A stretch of DNA of 32,211 nucleotides from Planctomycetaceae bacterium. GTDB lineage: Bacteria; Planctomycetota; Planctomycetia; Pirellulales; UBA1268. The first letter of the stretch is position 1. Each line of letters begins with the position of its first letter. Under the pieces are notes generated by a model, which saw nothing but the letters and a program-made list of their open reading frames with translations, had not been told where the DNA came from and did no database searches. Both the position numbers and the translations under genes were made by a program. Of this stretch, positions 1 through 9,366 are shown one piece after another. Location of the stretch: contig CANGGT010000025.1 in the NCBI GenBank assembly GCA_947453375.1, positions 1-32,211 on the forward strand. The letters are read 5' to 3'.

Positions 1-976
1 CGTCGTGGCCGCCATCCTTCGTCCGCCGCGTGAAGAGGATGTTGAGCGTCCGCAGGAAGGTGTGGAGCCCGGCATCCTGGATCGGGAGGATGTGGGCCGG
101 CTGGCCCGACTCGTTGTGGTGGGAGTGCCACAATCCTGGCGGCGTGACGAAGGCCGAGTGGGGCTTCCAATCGACCCGGATACCGTCCTTGATGCTGCCG
201 TCGCGGTCGAGGGTCCGCCCGACCATCGTGTAGCAGCCCGGGCGGGCGTCGACGACGAGGTCGAGGGCCACCGACTGGTGACGGTGCGGGGCCTGGAGGG
301 CGCCGACCGGCAGCAGCCCGAACATCGCCCAGATGACGTGCGTGACGGTCATCGTCTGGGGAAAGAGCCGGTTGCCGAGGAGGACGCTGAGACGGTTGGC
401 CGTGGCGCTCGAGGGATCGCGGAGCACCCCGTCGAGGGCCTCGAGGATCGCCTCACGGCGGTAGAGCGTCGGCGTGAACTGCCGCTGCGTCGCCTCGGCG
501 CCGAGGTAGCGGAGGAGCGGCTCGTCGTTCACCCAGTAGAGGGCCGCATCCTCGCTCGCCTCGTGGAGCATGCGGTTGCGGGCCGGGAGGATGAAGAGAT
601 CCCCGGCCTTCCACGGGATCGTGGTCTGGTCCGTCGCCCCTTCGGCGGGGCTGCTCGCTCCGCTCCCGCGCATCACGAAGAACAGATGGCTCGTGGCGTT
701 GGCATCGGTGAGCACCGCCTCGCCGGCTCGAACGCGAACGAAGCTCGCGCACAGCCCCGGGCTCGTTGCCGGGCCGGCACAGCCGAGGGCGGCCGAATTG
801 TCGAGCGGCAGCACGCGAGAACCACCGCGCTCGTGGAGCTCGGCGTCAAACCGGGCCAGCGGCACCTCGCCGGTGGCGCCCTCGGCGAGGGGATTGGAGG
901 CGTAGCGGTAGTCGTGATACCGGGCCGACGCGGTCAGGTGCCCGAGGGCGTGCGGATCGGGGGTGTGATTGGCCAT
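1..976 (-). CDS. Bicupin, gentisate 1,2-dioxygenase-like (C-terminal end outside window)
   Basis: The reading frame stays open to the window edge, giving 325 visible residues and no stop. The ATG at 976 has an AGGAGG ribosome site whose first bases overlap the TAG stop of the upstream ThuA-like gene, so the two are almost certainly translationally coupled. Two cupin folds are visible. The first (about residues 75-160) contains the GDLFILP turn but no HxH pair. The second (about 215-305) has HRH at 231-233 and WHSHHNES at 283-290, which look like the metal ligands. The layout and the PHRHxS and WHxHxNES motifs recall gentisate 1,2-dioxygenase and related bicupins. No signal peptide is seen, so it should be cytoplasmic, unlike its operon partners. 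The true substrate is unknown, and a sugar- or keto-acid-related role would fit the operon equally well. Confidence 0.75.
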   Translation of the reverse strand, partial: MANHTPDPHALGHLTASARYHDYRYASNPLAEGATGEVPLARFDAELHERGGSRVLPLDNSAALGCAGPATSPGLCASFVRVRAGEAVLTDANATSHLFFVMRGSGASSPAEGATDQTTIPWKAGDLFILPARNRMLHEASEDAALYWVNDEPLLRYLGAEATQRQFTPTLYRREAILEALDGVLRDPSSATANRLSVLLGNRLFPQTMTVTHVIWAMFGLLPVGALQAPHRHQSVALDLVVDARPGCYTMVGRTLDRDGSIKDGIRVDWKPHSAFVTPPGLWHSHHNESGQPAHILPIQDAGLHTFLRTLNILFTRRTKDGGHD

Positions 977-986
977 GGAAAACCTC

Positions 987-2009
987 CTAGCGGTAATCGG
1001 CGGGGGTCAGCCCCTTCTTCGCGCCGTTGAATCCGAACGGCGTCGGCTCGAAGCTGCCGACGATGTCGACCTTCGACTTCTCCGGGATCTTCGCCTCGAG
1101 GCCCGCCGCCCAGTAGCAGGCGTTCACGAGCATCCGCCGCGTTCCCTCGGCGGTCATGTCGGTGGCGGCCCCCATCGTCGTCGTGAAGGATCGCCCCTTG
1201 GGGCCCCCTTCGACGGAATAGCTCTTCGTCCAGGCGACCGGCATCATCGGCTCGTTCTTCTCCCCCGTCACCGGCGGCGAATCGGGCTTCATGCCGGCAA
1301 GGACGGCCCCGAGGACGAGCGGCTTGGAATCGCCGGGGAGCGGCAGGCGGACGCCGTAGACGTCGGTCGGCCCCCAGATCTCGCCATCCTTGATGCCGCG
1401 AAGGATGGGGTGATCCTTGGCGTCGGGGGCCAAAAGCCCGCGCGTGCTCTCGCTGCCGTGGCCGCCGTGATGGCTGATCCAGGTCTCGCCGAGCACCTGC
1501 CGGCCGAAGCCCTGAGCGAAGCCCTCGCCGGGGAAGTCCCAGCTGTAGCGGCGATAGGTGCGCCCCTCGGGGATATTGAAGGCGTGGGTCGCCGTCCGCA
1601 TCGCCACGACCGGCTTGCCCGCCTTCAGAAACGCATCGACGTGCTTCATCTGCTCGTCAGGCAGGTTGCGAAAGCGCGTGGCGATCACCATCAAGTCGGC
1701 GTTCCCGAGCTTCTCGAGGCCGGGGATGTTGTCGTTCGTGTTGGGGTTGATCGTGCCGGTGGCCGGGTCGATCGCGAACACGACGGTGCAATCGAAGCCA
1801 TGGTGGCGGGCGAGGATCTTCGCCAACTGCGGGAGGGCTTCCTCGCTGCGGTACTCCTCGTCACCACTGACGAGGACGACCTTCTTCCCCTTCCCGGGCC
1901 CGTCGCCGCCGGCGACCTCGAGCCACGGATCGGCGGCCTTCACAGGCAGCGCCAAGAAGATCGGAACCAAGAGGATCAGAACGCAGCAAGCCGACAGCAA
2001 CCGTCGCAT
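987..2009 (-). CDS. Secreted ThuA-like domain protein
   Basis: This is a 340-residue protein with a clear Sec signal peptide (hydrophobic residues 5-22, cleavage near VKA-AD at 25-26). The mature part is a ThuA-like domain, a glutamine-amidotransferase-like fold. It opens with KKVVLVSGDEEYRSEEALPQ, continues with LMVIATRFRNLPDEQM and KPVVAMRTATHAF, and ends with GRSFTTTMGAATD, the usual pattern of planctomycete ThuA paralogues. The family takes its name from trehalose utilisation in rhizobia, where ThuA acts on keto-sugars. In planctomycetes such proteins are exported and their reactions are mostly unassigned. It lies 51 nt after the DUF1501 gene and 10 nt before the bicupin gene, and so belongs to the same operon. 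The family is fairly certain and the function is not. Confidence 0.85.
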   Translation of the reverse strand: MRRLLSACCVLILLVPIFLALPVKAADPWLEVAGGDGPGKGKKVVLVSGDEEYRSEEALPQLAKILARHHGFDCTVVFAIDPATGTINPNTNDNIPGLEKLGNADLMVIATRFRNLPDEQMKHVDAFLKAGKPVVAMRTATHAFNIPEGRTYRRYSWDFPGEGFAQGFGRQVLGETWISHHGGHGSESTRGLLAPDAKDHPILRGIKDGEIWGPTDVYGVRLPLPGDSKPLVLGAVLAGMKPDSPPVTGEKNEPMMPVAWTKSYSVEGGPKGRSFTTTMGAATDMTAEGTRRMLVNACYWAAGLEAKIPEKSKVDIVGSFEPTPFGFNGAKKGLTPADYR

Positions 2010-2060
2010 GGAGAGCCCCCTGTTCGAGACACCGCGCCGCCAAAAAGGGCGGACGGCAAG

Positions 2061-3488
2061 TCACGACAGGATAGCGTTCACGACGCGGCCATGCACATCG
2101 GTGAGGCGGAAGTCGCGCCCGGCGTGCCGGAACGTGAGCCGCTCGTGGTCGAGCCCCAGGCAGTGGAGGACCGTCGCCTGGAGGTCGTGGACATGGACCT
2201 CGTCGCTGGCGACGTGGAAGCCGAGCTCGTCGGTCGCCCCGTGCGTGACGCCGGGGCGGATCCCACCGCCGGCGAGCCACATCGAGAAGGCATTGGGGTG
2301 GTGGTCGCGCCCCTTCGAGCGGCCGAGGACGGCACTCGCCTCGACCATCGGCGTCCGGCCGAACTCCCCCCCCCAGACGACGAGCGTCGAATCGAGCATG
2401 CCGCGGCGGCGGAGATCGGTGACGAGTGCCGCCGAGGCCCGGTCGGTCTTCTCGCAGTTGCCCCGGACGTTGCCAGCGACGTCGGAATGGCCGTCCCAGC
2501 CCTCGTGATAGATCGTCACGAACCGCACGCCGCGCTCGACGAGCCGGCGGGCGAGGAGGCAGGCCCGGGCAAAACTCGCTTCGGCTGGCGTGCAGCCGTA
2601 GAGGGCGAGCGTCTCGGGCGTCTCTTGGGAGAGATCCATCAGTTCCGGCGCCGAGGTCTGGAGGCGGTGGGCCATCTCGTAGCTGGCGATCCGGGTGGCG
2701 ATCTCCGGATCGCCGTCGGCAGCCAGGCGCGTGCGGTTGAGCGCCCCGACGACGCCGAGGGTGTCGGCGGCGAGCCGGCCGTCGGCACCATCCGGCTGGC
2801 CGACATTGAGGATCGGGTCGCCGGCATTGCGGAACCGCGTGCCGGTATGCATCGACGGGAGGAACCCGCTCGACCAGTTGGCACTGCCGCCGCTGATCCC
2901 GCCGCCGGTGCTCATGACGACGAAGGCCGGCAGCTCGTCGCTCTCGCTCCCCAGGCCATAGGTGACCCACGATCCCAGGCTCGGCCGGCCAGGCTGCCCG
3001 AAGCCGCAGTTCATGAAGATCTGCGCTGGGGCGTGGTTGAATTGATCGGTCCGGCAGCTCCGCACGATAGCGATCTCGTCGACGACGCCGGCAAGCCAGG
3101 GGAGCATCTCGGAGATCTCCGCCCCGCTCTGGCCGTGGCGGGCAAACTTGAACTGCGGCCCGAGGACCGCCGCGTCGGGGCGGATGAAGGCATAGCGCTG
3201 GCCGCCGATGACCTCCGGCGGAATCGGCTTCCCCTCGATCTCGGCAAGCTTCGGCTTGTGGTCGAAAAGCTCGAGCTGGCTCGGCGCGCCGGCCATGAAC
3301 AGCTGGATCACCGCCTTGGCCTTCGCCGGGAAGTGGGGCGGCTTCGGAGCGAGGGGCCCGGTGACGGCCCGCGGCCCTTCGGCGGCGAGGGCATCACGGG
3401 CGAGCAATCCGGCCAGCGCCATCTTGCCGACCCCGAGCCCGCAATCAGAAAAGAAATGACGCCGCGTGGCATGGAGGAGGCCATTCAT
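2061..3488 (-). CDS. DUF1501 family protein, Tat-exported, sulfatase-like fold
   Basis: This 475-residue protein carries the N-terminal pattern of planctomycete DUF1501 proteins: RRHFFSDCGLGVGKMALAGL at 9-28, a twin-arginine type signal. Family landmarks follow in order: AVIQLFMAGAPSQLELFDHK near 60-78, the IVRSCRTDQFNHAPAQ segment, GRPSLGSWVTYGLGS, RFVTIYHEGWDGHS, VVWGGEFGRTPM, GRDHHPNAFSMWLAGGGI and the terminal LGLDHERLTF. DUF1501 belongs to the alkaline phosphatase/sulfatase-like superfamily, but its substrates are not established. Its ATG overlaps the stop of the upstream DUF1549/DUF1553 gene by ATGA, the standard pairing of these two families in Planctomycetes. The pairing suggests joint work on an extracellular or periplasmic polymer. 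Confidence 0.93.
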   Translation of the reverse strand: MNGLLHATRRHFFSDCGLGVGKMALAGLLARDALAAEGPRAVTGPLAPKPPHFPAKAKAVIQLFMAGAPSQLELFDHKPKLAEIEGKPIPPEVIGGQRYAFIRPDAAVLGPQFKFARHGQSGAEISEMLPWLAGVVDEIAIVRSCRTDQFNHAPAQIFMNCGFGQPGRPSLGSWVTYGLGSESDELPAFVVMSTGGGISGGSANWSSGFLPSMHTGTRFRNAGDPILNVGQPDGADGRLAADTLGVVGALNRTRLAADGDPEIATRIASYEMAHRLQTSAPELMDLSQETPETLALYGCTPAEASFARACLLARRLVERGVRFVTIYHEGWDGHSDVAGNVRGNCEKTDRASAALVTDLRRRGMLDSTLVVWGGEFGRTPMVEASAVLGRSKGRDHHPNAFSMWLAGGGIRPGVTHGATDELGFHVASDEVHVHDLQATVLHCLGLDHERLTFRHAGRDFRLTDVHGRVVNAILS

Positions 3489-6400
3489 CGCTTCACCACC
3501 GTTTCATCGAGGTTCATCACGGCTCTCGCCACGAGCATCCAGGCGGCCCGGTCGATCTGATCGCCGGCGCCGTCGCCGCCGAGCTTCGCGGCATCGAGCT
3601 CACCGGCAGCGAGCCGCTCCCGCTGGACGCGGAGAAATCCCAGGAGCGTCTCCCGTTCGTCGGCCGCGAAGGGGCGCGAGAGGACGCGGCGGCCGAGGTC
3701 ATCGAGCCGGACCGCGTCGTCGCCGTGGCTCGCGAGCGCCGCGGCCCCGAGCGCCCGGGCCACCTCGACGAACATCGGGTCGTTCATGAGGGTGAGGGCC
3801 TGAAGGGCGGAATTGGAGACGTCGCGGCGGGCGAGGCAACTGTCGCCGGAGGGGCCGTCGAAGGTGGTCACGAACGCGAACGGCGCCGTCCGCTTTTGAA
3901 ACGTGTAGAGGCTGCGGCGGTGGCGATCCTCTCCCGGGCTCGGCTCCCAGGCGCCGCCGCCATAGGCCGTCTCGGTCACGCCGGCCGGCTGCGGCGGCCG
4001 CACCCCCGGGCCATACATCTTCTCCGAAAGGAGCCCCGCTGCCCGGAGGAGGCCGTCGCGGATCTGCTCCGCCTCGAGTCGCACCCGTGGCCCGCGGGCG
4101 AGGAGGATGTTGGCCGGATCGGCCGCGAGCTGTTCGGCATTTGCCGCCGAGTCCTGCCGGTAGGTGGCACTCGTGACGATCAGCCGGTGGAGTTTCTTGA
4201 GCGACCAGTGCAAGTCTTCCACAAACGTCACGGCAAGCCAGTCGAGCAAGTCGGGGTGCGACGGAGGCGTTCCCTGGAATCCAAAGTCCTCGAGCGTCGG
4301 CACGATGCCGCGGCCGAAGAAGGCCTGCCACTGCCGGTTGACCGTCACCCGGGCGGTGAGCGGATGACTTCCCGACACGAGCCACTCGGCGAGCGCCAGC
4401 CGATTGGCGGGAGTGCCGGCAGGCAGGCCGGGGAGAAACGCCGGCACGGCCGGAGCGATCTCCTGGCGGACTTGCGTGTACTCGCCTCGGTGCCGCAGAA
4501 ACGTCTTCCGTGGGTTGTCGGCCGGGCGCTCCTTGAGCACGAGCGTCGTCGGCCCACCGCGGAGCTGCGCCTCGAGCCCACGGATCTCCTTCATCGGCTC
4601 GGCAAGCTCCGGGGCCGCGGCAAGAAACCGGCGGCGCAAGGCCTTCGTTTCCTCCTCGGTTCGCTCGGCGGTCGGCTTCCGCAACGCCGCCTCTTCAGAG
4701 GCCGTGAGCCCGCGGGCCTCGGCGCCTCCTGTCCCCGTGACCGAAAGTCGGAAGCAGCCAAGCGGGCAGGCGTAGTGGCGTTCGAACTTCATCACCACCG
4801 TGATCGGCGTCCCGGGGGCCACCGGCTCGGCGAACGTGAACACCGCCGCATGCGGTCGCCCCTGATCGCCATTGGTGCTCCACCCGCTCGACATGTCGCC
4901 GTCGAGGGCGAGCGACGCGGTGCTCTTCCCTCCGGAGAAGGCCGCAGTGCCATTGAAGGAATCGCTCGCCGCGGCCACTGCCACCCGCGCTCCGCCCGCC
5001 GTGATCTCAAGCTCCGAGAGGAAAAAATCCCCTTTCGGCCCCTCGTACCAGGCCATGCCCGGGCCATGAGCCGGCAGGCTCGGATCGGGGAGGACCTCGA
5101 GGCGGATCGCCTGCACGGGAAGATCGCTGGGAGGCAGAACGATCTCGTAGCGGTCGCTCTTGGTGACATCGCCGCTTGCGAGGATCGAGCCGTCGTCGCG
5201 GACCTTCAAGTGCGGCATGGAGGTCTGCCACGACTGCGGCGTCACGACCTGCCAGTCGATCGCCTTGGCCGCTTCCTCGCGCTCCCAGCCGGCGAAGCGT
5301 TCCTCGAGCGGCACAGGGGCCGGCTGCCCTTCGGCGGCGGGGACATGAGGCCACTTGGCCGGCAGCTCGTTCCACGCCGCCTCGAGCCGTGTAGTCGCCT
5401 CGGCCACGGCCTTCGTCTGCTCGGCGTCGGGGATCACCCACTCCGGCTCGTCGGCGTTGTCGAGGCAGGCGAAGAGCCCGTAGTAATCGGCCTGGGTGAG
5501 GGGATCGTATTTATGGTTGTGGCACTGCGCGCAGCCGGTCGTCAGCCCGAGCCAGGTGACGCCGGTGGTGCTCACCCGATCGACCATCGCCAGGTAGCGG
5601 AACTCGAGCGGATCGATCCCCCCCTCCTCGTTGATCATCGTGTTGCGATGGAATCCGGTGGCGACGATGTCGTCGGCCGTGTCGCCGGGAAGGAGATCGC
5701 CGGCGATTTGGCGGCGCGTGAAATCATCGAACGGCATGTCGTCGTTGAGGGCCCGGATCACCCAGTCGCGATAGGGCCAGATCCGCCGCTCGCGATCCTT
5801 CTCATAGCCGTTGGTGTCGGCATAGCGGGCCAGGTCGAGCCACCGCCGCGCCCAGCGCTCGCCGTAGCGCGGGCTGGCAAGCAATCGATCGACGAGTTTT
5901 TCATACGCATCGGGGCTCGTGTCGGCGACGAAGGCGTCGAGCTCGGCGGGCGTCGGCGGCAGGCCGACCAGATCGAGGTGGACGCGTCGGCAGAGCGTGG
6001 CCCGATCGGCCTCGACTCCGGGCCGCAGCCCTTCGCGGGCGAGCCGGTCGCGGACGAAGAAATCGATCGGATTCTCTGGCGCCGCGGCCCCGGCCGAGTC
6101 TGCCACCTTCGGCACGGCCGGCCGCGCCGGCTTTCCAAACGCCCAGTGCTCGGCATAGGGGGCGCCGGCGGCGATCCATGCCGTGAGGATCCGCTTTTCG
6201 TCGGCCGTGAGCTCCGCCTTCGTGTGGGGCGGGGGCATGACGACGTCGGCGTCAACGCTGTTGATCCGAGCCACGAACTCGCTGTCGTCGGTGTGCCCCG
6301 GCACGATCGCCCGGTTCCCCGAATCGGCCTCGGCGAGGGCGTCGTCGCGCCGGTCGAGGCGTAGGCCCCCGGCCCGCGTGCCGTCGTCGGGGCCGTGGCA

Positions 6401-6535
6401 CTTGAAGCAGCGGTTGGCGAGGATCGGCCGGACCTCGCGGCCGAAGTCGGGCCCCTCGGCGCGGGCGAGCCCCACGGCGGCAACGACGGCAAACAGGGCA
6501 ACGGCCGGAACGAGCAAGCGGCATGTGGTGATCAT
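3485..6535 (-). CDS. PSCyt1 / DUF1549 / DUF1553 (PSD1) secreted cytochrome-like protein
   Basis: This is a 1016-residue exported protein with a signal peptide at 1-26. Domains in order: a PSCyt1 cytochrome-c-like domain with the heme-binding motif CFKCH at 43-47 and a distal MPPP loop near 100; a DUF1549 (PSCyt2) domain at about 155-360 with a second heme-type motif, CAQCH at 335-339; a central beta-rich region at about 430-620 resembling a carbohydrate-binding or discoidin-like module; and the DUF1553 (PSD1) domain in the last 300 residues, with [23 protein letters not shown] and TYRQDS. It is the first gene of the operon and shares ATGA with DUF1501. The start is upstream-limited: the next in-frame Met would remove the signal. 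A redox or sugar-oxidising role is often assumed for this family but not proven here. Confidence 0.93.
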   Translation of the reverse strand: MITTCRLLVPAVALFAVVAAVGLARAEGPDFGREVRPILANRCFKCHGPDDGTRAGGLRLDRRDDALAEADSGNRAIVPGHTDDSEFVARINSVDADVVMPPPHTKAELTADEKRILTAWIAAGAPYAEHWAFGKPARPAVPKVADSAGAAAPENPIDFFVRDRLAREGLRPGVEADRATLCRRVHLDLVGLPPTPAELDAFVADTSPDAYEKLVDRLLASPRYGERWARRWLDLARYADTNGYEKDRERRIWPYRDWVIRALNDDMPFDDFTRRQIAGDLLPGDTADDIVATGFHRNTMINEEGGIDPLEFRYLAMVDRVSTTGVTWLGLTTGCAQCHNHKYDPLTQADYYGLFACLDNADEPEWVIPDAEQTKAVAEATTRLEAAWNELPAKWPHVPAAEGQPAPVPLEERFAGWEREEAAKAIDWQVVTPQSWQTSMPHLKVRDDGSILASGDVTKSDRYEIVLPPSDLPVQAIRLEVLPDPSLPAHGPGMAWYEGPKGDFFLSELEITAGGARVAVAAASDSFNGTAAFSGGKSTASLALDGDMSSGWSTNGDQGRPHAAVFTFAEPVAPGTPITVVMKFERHYACPLGCFRLSVTGTGGAEARGLTASEEAALRKPTAERTEEETKALRRRFLAAAPELAEPMKEIRGLEAQLRGGPTTLVLKERPADNPRKTFLRHRGEYTQVRQEIAPAVPAFLPGLPAGTPANRLALAEWLVSGSHPLTARVTVNRQWQAFFGRGIVPTLEDFGFQGTPPSHPDLLDWLAVTFVEDLHWSLKKLHRLIVTSATYRQDSAANAEQLAADPANILLARGPRVRLEAEQIRDGLLRAAGLLSEKMYGPGVRPPQPAGVTETAYGGGAWEPSPGEDRHRRSLYTFQKRTAPFAFVTTFDGPSGDSCLARRDVSNSALQALTLMNDPMFVEVARALGAAALASHGDDAVRLDDLGRRVLSRPFAADERETLLGFLRVQRERLAAGELDAAKLGGDGAGDQIDRAAWMLVARAVMNLDETVVKR

Positions 6536-6755
6536 GCCTCAATTGTTTCACATCGCCCCCCCGTGGCCAACTCCAGCGCCGCCGGGCCTTCAATCCGGGC
6601 AGAAGCTCCGTGGCAGGAAGCCGGGTGACGGCGTCGCGCCCGCCCCTGCGTCCGATGGATCGAAGCAATCCGCTCGCGTCACGTCGGATTGGCCTTCACA
6701 TGAACAAAGGGAGGATTCCCGCCGAGGCCACGAAAACGTGCTTCCGCCCTCGACC
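6536..6755. other. Intergenic stretch upstream of the PSD1 operon
   Basis: This 220-nt gap lies between the start of the PSD1 operon and the stop of the 113-residue gene, both on the minus strand. It must carry the operon promoter, but I do not see a convincing pair of -35 and -10 boxes. The only ribosome-site-like bases, GAGG, lie within 1 nt of the ATG at 6535. No structured repeat is seen. Confidence 0.4.
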
Positions 6756-7097
6756 TCATCCTTCGACGATCTCGACGCTTTGGCACTCGATGGTCAACTT
6801 GCCTCCGGGAGAAAGCATCAGACTCGAGGCGTAGGTGGCGGGCTCCTTGCTCGCAATCGTCCAGTCGTAGACCATCAGCCCGGCTACCGTGAGGTTGGCA
6901 TTCACCTCGAGGTGCGTAACTTCTGAAAATACGAGCGTCGCGCTCCGCGGCCCCGGGTCTTCGGGAAGTCCGAAGGTGTTGGAGTTGACGTTGTCGATGA
7001 CGATCCGCAAGCGGCGCTCTTCGGCACTCCAGGCGAGCGACAGGATGATCGCATCGTGAAGGCCACCGAGCGACTCGATGCGGTCTTGAATGGTCAT
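6756..7097 (-). CDS. Hypothetical protein, 113 aa
   Basis: I do not recognise this gene with confidence. It encodes a small soluble protein, MTIQDRIESLGGLHDAIILS and onward, with alternating hydrophobic residues that suggest a mostly beta structure. It has no signal peptide and no membrane segment. The LHDAxIL opening and the DNVNSNTFGLPEDPGP segment recall a family of small uncharacterised proteins in which an N-terminal His-Asp pair is followed by a beta-sandwich; Imm50-like immunity proteins start similarly, but this is only a hint. Codon use is GC-rich like its neighbours. It is transcribed divergently from the hydrolase gene, with 190 nt between them, and is 220 nt upstream of the PSD1 operon on the same strand. 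Confidence 0.65.
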   Translation of the reverse strand: MTIQDRIESLGGLHDAIILSLAWSAEERRLRIVIDNVNSNTFGLPEDPGPRSATLVFSEVTHLEVNANLTVAGLMVYDWTIASKEPATYASSLMLSPGGKLTIECQSVEIVEG

Positions 7098-7287
7098 GGA
7101 GATCGCCTGCCCGGGATAGAGTGGCCCACTTGGACGCCAGCCACACGCGGCGGCAACGCCCTAAACGACAGCGGCCGCCAGTGCCGAAGCTATGCCCCCC
7201 GCCCATCGATTGCGTCATTCATGCAAATGTAGCCCTCGGGATCAAGAGTCCGGTGGCGCCGGGCGGCGCCCGGTTTAGAATGCCGGT

Positions 7288-8217
7288 ATGAACACCAACA
7301 CACCTCCACGCGTTGCCCCCCTCCCCTTCCTCGCGCACTCCGCCGCGGCGACGATCGTTGTCGCGGCTGTGATTGTGGCGGGCGTTGTCACGACGCGTGA
7401 TCGCGCGAGGGCTCAGGAGCCCACGGCTGCCGCCGCCGCGGCGCCTCCCACGAAAAACCTCATCGTTCCCGGCGAGGTTTTCGACGTCGATGGCCACACG
7501 GCGTTTCTGTTCACGCCGGCTGAGGTCAACGCCCTCCCTGCCGGCGCCCCGCGCCCCTGGATCCTCTATGGCCCGACGCTCGCGGCCTATCCCGATGAGG
7601 CAGAGAAGTGGATGCACGAGCGCTTCACGGAGGCAGGCGTGGCCGTGGCGGGGATCGATACCGGCGAGTCGTACGGCAGCCCGGCGGCGGTGAAGGCCAC
7701 CGAACAGCTCCATGCCGAAATGGTGAAGCGTGGCTACGCTGCCAAGCCGGCCCTTCTCGGCCGTAGCCGCGGGGGCCTTTGGGCTTCGGCCTGGGCGATC
7801 GCTCATCCCGACCTCACCGCCGGCCTCGGCGGGATCTATCCGGTCTATGACTGGCGGACGTATCCGGGCGCCGAGAGCGCCGCGGGCGCCTATGGACTCA
7901 CCCCCGCCGACCTCCTCGCGAAGGTCGACGAGCTTTGCCCGGTAGAAAAGATCGACGTCGCCGCCCAGGCCGGGATCCCGGTCTGCATCATCCATGGCGA
8001 CATCGACGTCGTCGTGCCGATCGAGCCCAACTCTGCTCGCTTGAAGGCCCGCTACGAGGCGCTTGGCAAGGGGGATCTCGTGGAGCTGATCGTGGCCGAT
8101 GGGCAGGGGCACAGCTTCTGGGAGGGTTTTTTCCACTGCCAAAAGCTCGTCGATTTCCTCATTGAAAAGGCCCGGGCCGGGGCCATCGGGGGCGAAGCGA
8201 CGGCCGCTGGGGACTGA
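7288..8217 (+). CDS. Secreted or membrane-anchored alpha/beta hydrolase
   Basis: This is a 309-residue alpha/beta-hydrolase-fold protein. A hydrophobic segment at about 17-35 followed by an Ala/Pro-rich stretch suggests a signal peptide or an N-terminal anchor, so the enzyme should act outside the cytoplasm. The nucleophile elbow is GRSRG at 158-162 (Ser160), in the order expected after the LLG strand. The acid is probably Asp238 or Asp240 in IHGDIDVVVP, and the base His275 in GQGHSFWEG. The substrate cannot be told from sequence. A lipase, esterase or dipeptidyl-peptidase-like enzyme are all possible. It stands as a single gene, with 99 nt before hflK. A GC-rich perfect inverted repeat, CCGGGC-GGC-GCCCGG, lies about 20 nt upstream of its ATG. 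Confidence 0.85.
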   Translation: MNTNTPPRVAPLPFLAHSAAATIVVAAVIVAGVVTTRDRARAQEPTAAAAAAPPTKNLIVPGEVFDVDGHTAFLFTPAEVNALPAGAPRPWILYGPTLAAYPDEAEKWMHERFTEAGVAVAGIDTGESYGSPAAVKATEQLHAEMVKRGYAAKPALLGRSRGGLWASAWAIAHPDLTAGLGGIYPVYDWRTYPGAESAAGAYGLTPADLLAKVDELCPVEKIDVAAQAGIPVCIIHGDIDVVVPIEPNSARLKARYEALGKGDLVELIVADGQGHSFWEGFFHCQKLVDFLIEKARAGAIGGEATAAGD

Positions 8218-8316
8218 CGCCCGGGAAATCGTCGCGCCACCGGCAGCGAAAAGGTTTGCATCGGCGGCAATTCCGATCAGGATGAAGGGATATCCTTCCC
8301 CCGGAAAACGCCCCGC

Positions 8317-9366
8317 ATGGCTCGTTCGTCCGATTTTCCAGGCCTGCCTCCATCGTTCCCCCGCCTCCCGGCGGGGGGCGCGTGGCTGGCGCCGCTGGCT
8401 GTGGTCCTCCTTTTCGCGCTGGTCAGTGGCCTGTTCGGGATGGTCTACACCGTCGGCCCGGAGAGCGTCGGCGTCGTCCAGCGCTTCGGCAAGGCGATCA
8501 AGACGGTCGATCCGGGGCTGCGATTCAAGCTCCCCTTCGGGATCGATCGCGTCACGATCGTACCGGTGAAGCGGCAGTTGAAGATGGAGTTTGGCTTCGG
8601 CACCGTCGGCGGGAGCAACCCCGATCAGGTGTCGAGCGAGCAGGCCCGCGAGAGCGACATGGTGACCGGCGATCTCAATGCCGCCCATGTCGAGTGGGTC
8701 GTGCAGTACGAGATCAGCGATCCAGCCCAGTGGCTGTTCAACAACCGCGAGCCGGGCCCGACGCTCCGCGATCTCTCCGAAAGCGTGATGCGCGAGGTGA
8801 TCGGCGACAGGACCGTCGACGAAGTCCTCACCGTCGGTCGGCAGGGGATCGAGAACGAATCAATTCTCAAGCTCACCGAACTCGTCCGCGAACTCGAGAT
8901 GGGGCTCCGTGTCCAGCAGGTGCAGCTCAAGAGCGTCCACCCGCCGGCTCGCGTCCAGGCAGCCTTCGAGGAGGTCAATCGCGCCCAGCAGGAGCGCGAG
9001 CAAACGATCAATCAGGCCAACGGTGAATACAACAAGGTCGTCCCCCGGGCCAGCGGTGAGGCGACGCGGAAGGTGAGCGAGGCGGAGGGCTATGCCCTCA
9101 AGCGTGTCAACGAGGCGGAGGGAGACGTCGCCCGCTTCCGCAAGCAGCTCGCCGAATACGAAAAGGCCCCCGAAGTGACGCGGCAGCGGCTCTACCTCGA
9201 GGCTCTCTCGGAGGTGATCCCGCGGCTGGGAGGAAAGATCATCCTCGACGCCGACGCGCGGCAATTCCTCCCCCTGATGAACCTCCGCCAGCCCGAAGCC
9301 GATCCGGCCCGTCCACTCCCGGCCCGCCGGCGCCAGGGCACCACGACGGGGAACGACACACCATGA
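8317..9366 (+). CDS. hflK: HflK, SPFH-domain FtsH-modulator subunit
   Basis: This is a 349-residue SPFH (band 7) protein. A short N-terminal tail is followed by one membrane segment at about 23-42, then the SPFH domain, which opens with YTVGPESVGVVQRFGKAIK and DPGLRFKLPFGIDRV. A long helical region rich in Glu, Gln and Arg (ARVQAAFEEVNRAQQEREQT) follows. HflK and HflC form a membrane cage around the FtsH protease and restrain its degradation of membrane proteins. The next gene, hflC, starts within the stop codon of this one (ATGA), which fits equimolar production of the two subunits. The start at 8317 has no strong ribosome site. Length and order are as usual for the family. Confidence 0.93.
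   Translation: MARSSDFPGLPPSFPRLPAGGAWLAPLAVVLLFALVSGLFGMVYTVGPESVGVVQRFGKAIKTVDPGLRFKLPFGIDRVTIVPVKRQLKMEFGFGTVGGSNPDQVSSEQARESDMVTGDLNAAHVEWVVQYEISDPAQWLFNNREPGPTLRDLSESVMREVIGDRTVDEVLTVGRQGIENESILKLTELVRELEMGLRVQQVQLKSVHPPARVQAAFEEVNRAQQEREQTINQANGEYNKVVPRASGEATRKVSEAEGYALKRVNEAEGDVARFRKQLAEYEKAPEVTRQRLYLEALSEVIPRLGGKIILDADARQFLPLMNLRQPEADPARPLPARRRQGTTTGNDTP

Noticed and set aside
969-3560. 863-codon open frame on the plus strand
   Set aside because: It is antisense to the ThuA and DUF1501 genes, which have clear family motifs. The long opposite-strand frame is a product of high GC and has low-complexity Arg/Ala/Gly/Glu composition.
3725-6364. 879-codon open frame on the plus strand
   Set aside because: It lies opposite the DUF1549/DUF1553 gene with its heme motifs and has no recognisable domain.
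7219-8688. 489-codon open frame on the minus strand
   Set aside because: It is opposite the alpha/beta hydrolase and hflK, both well supported.
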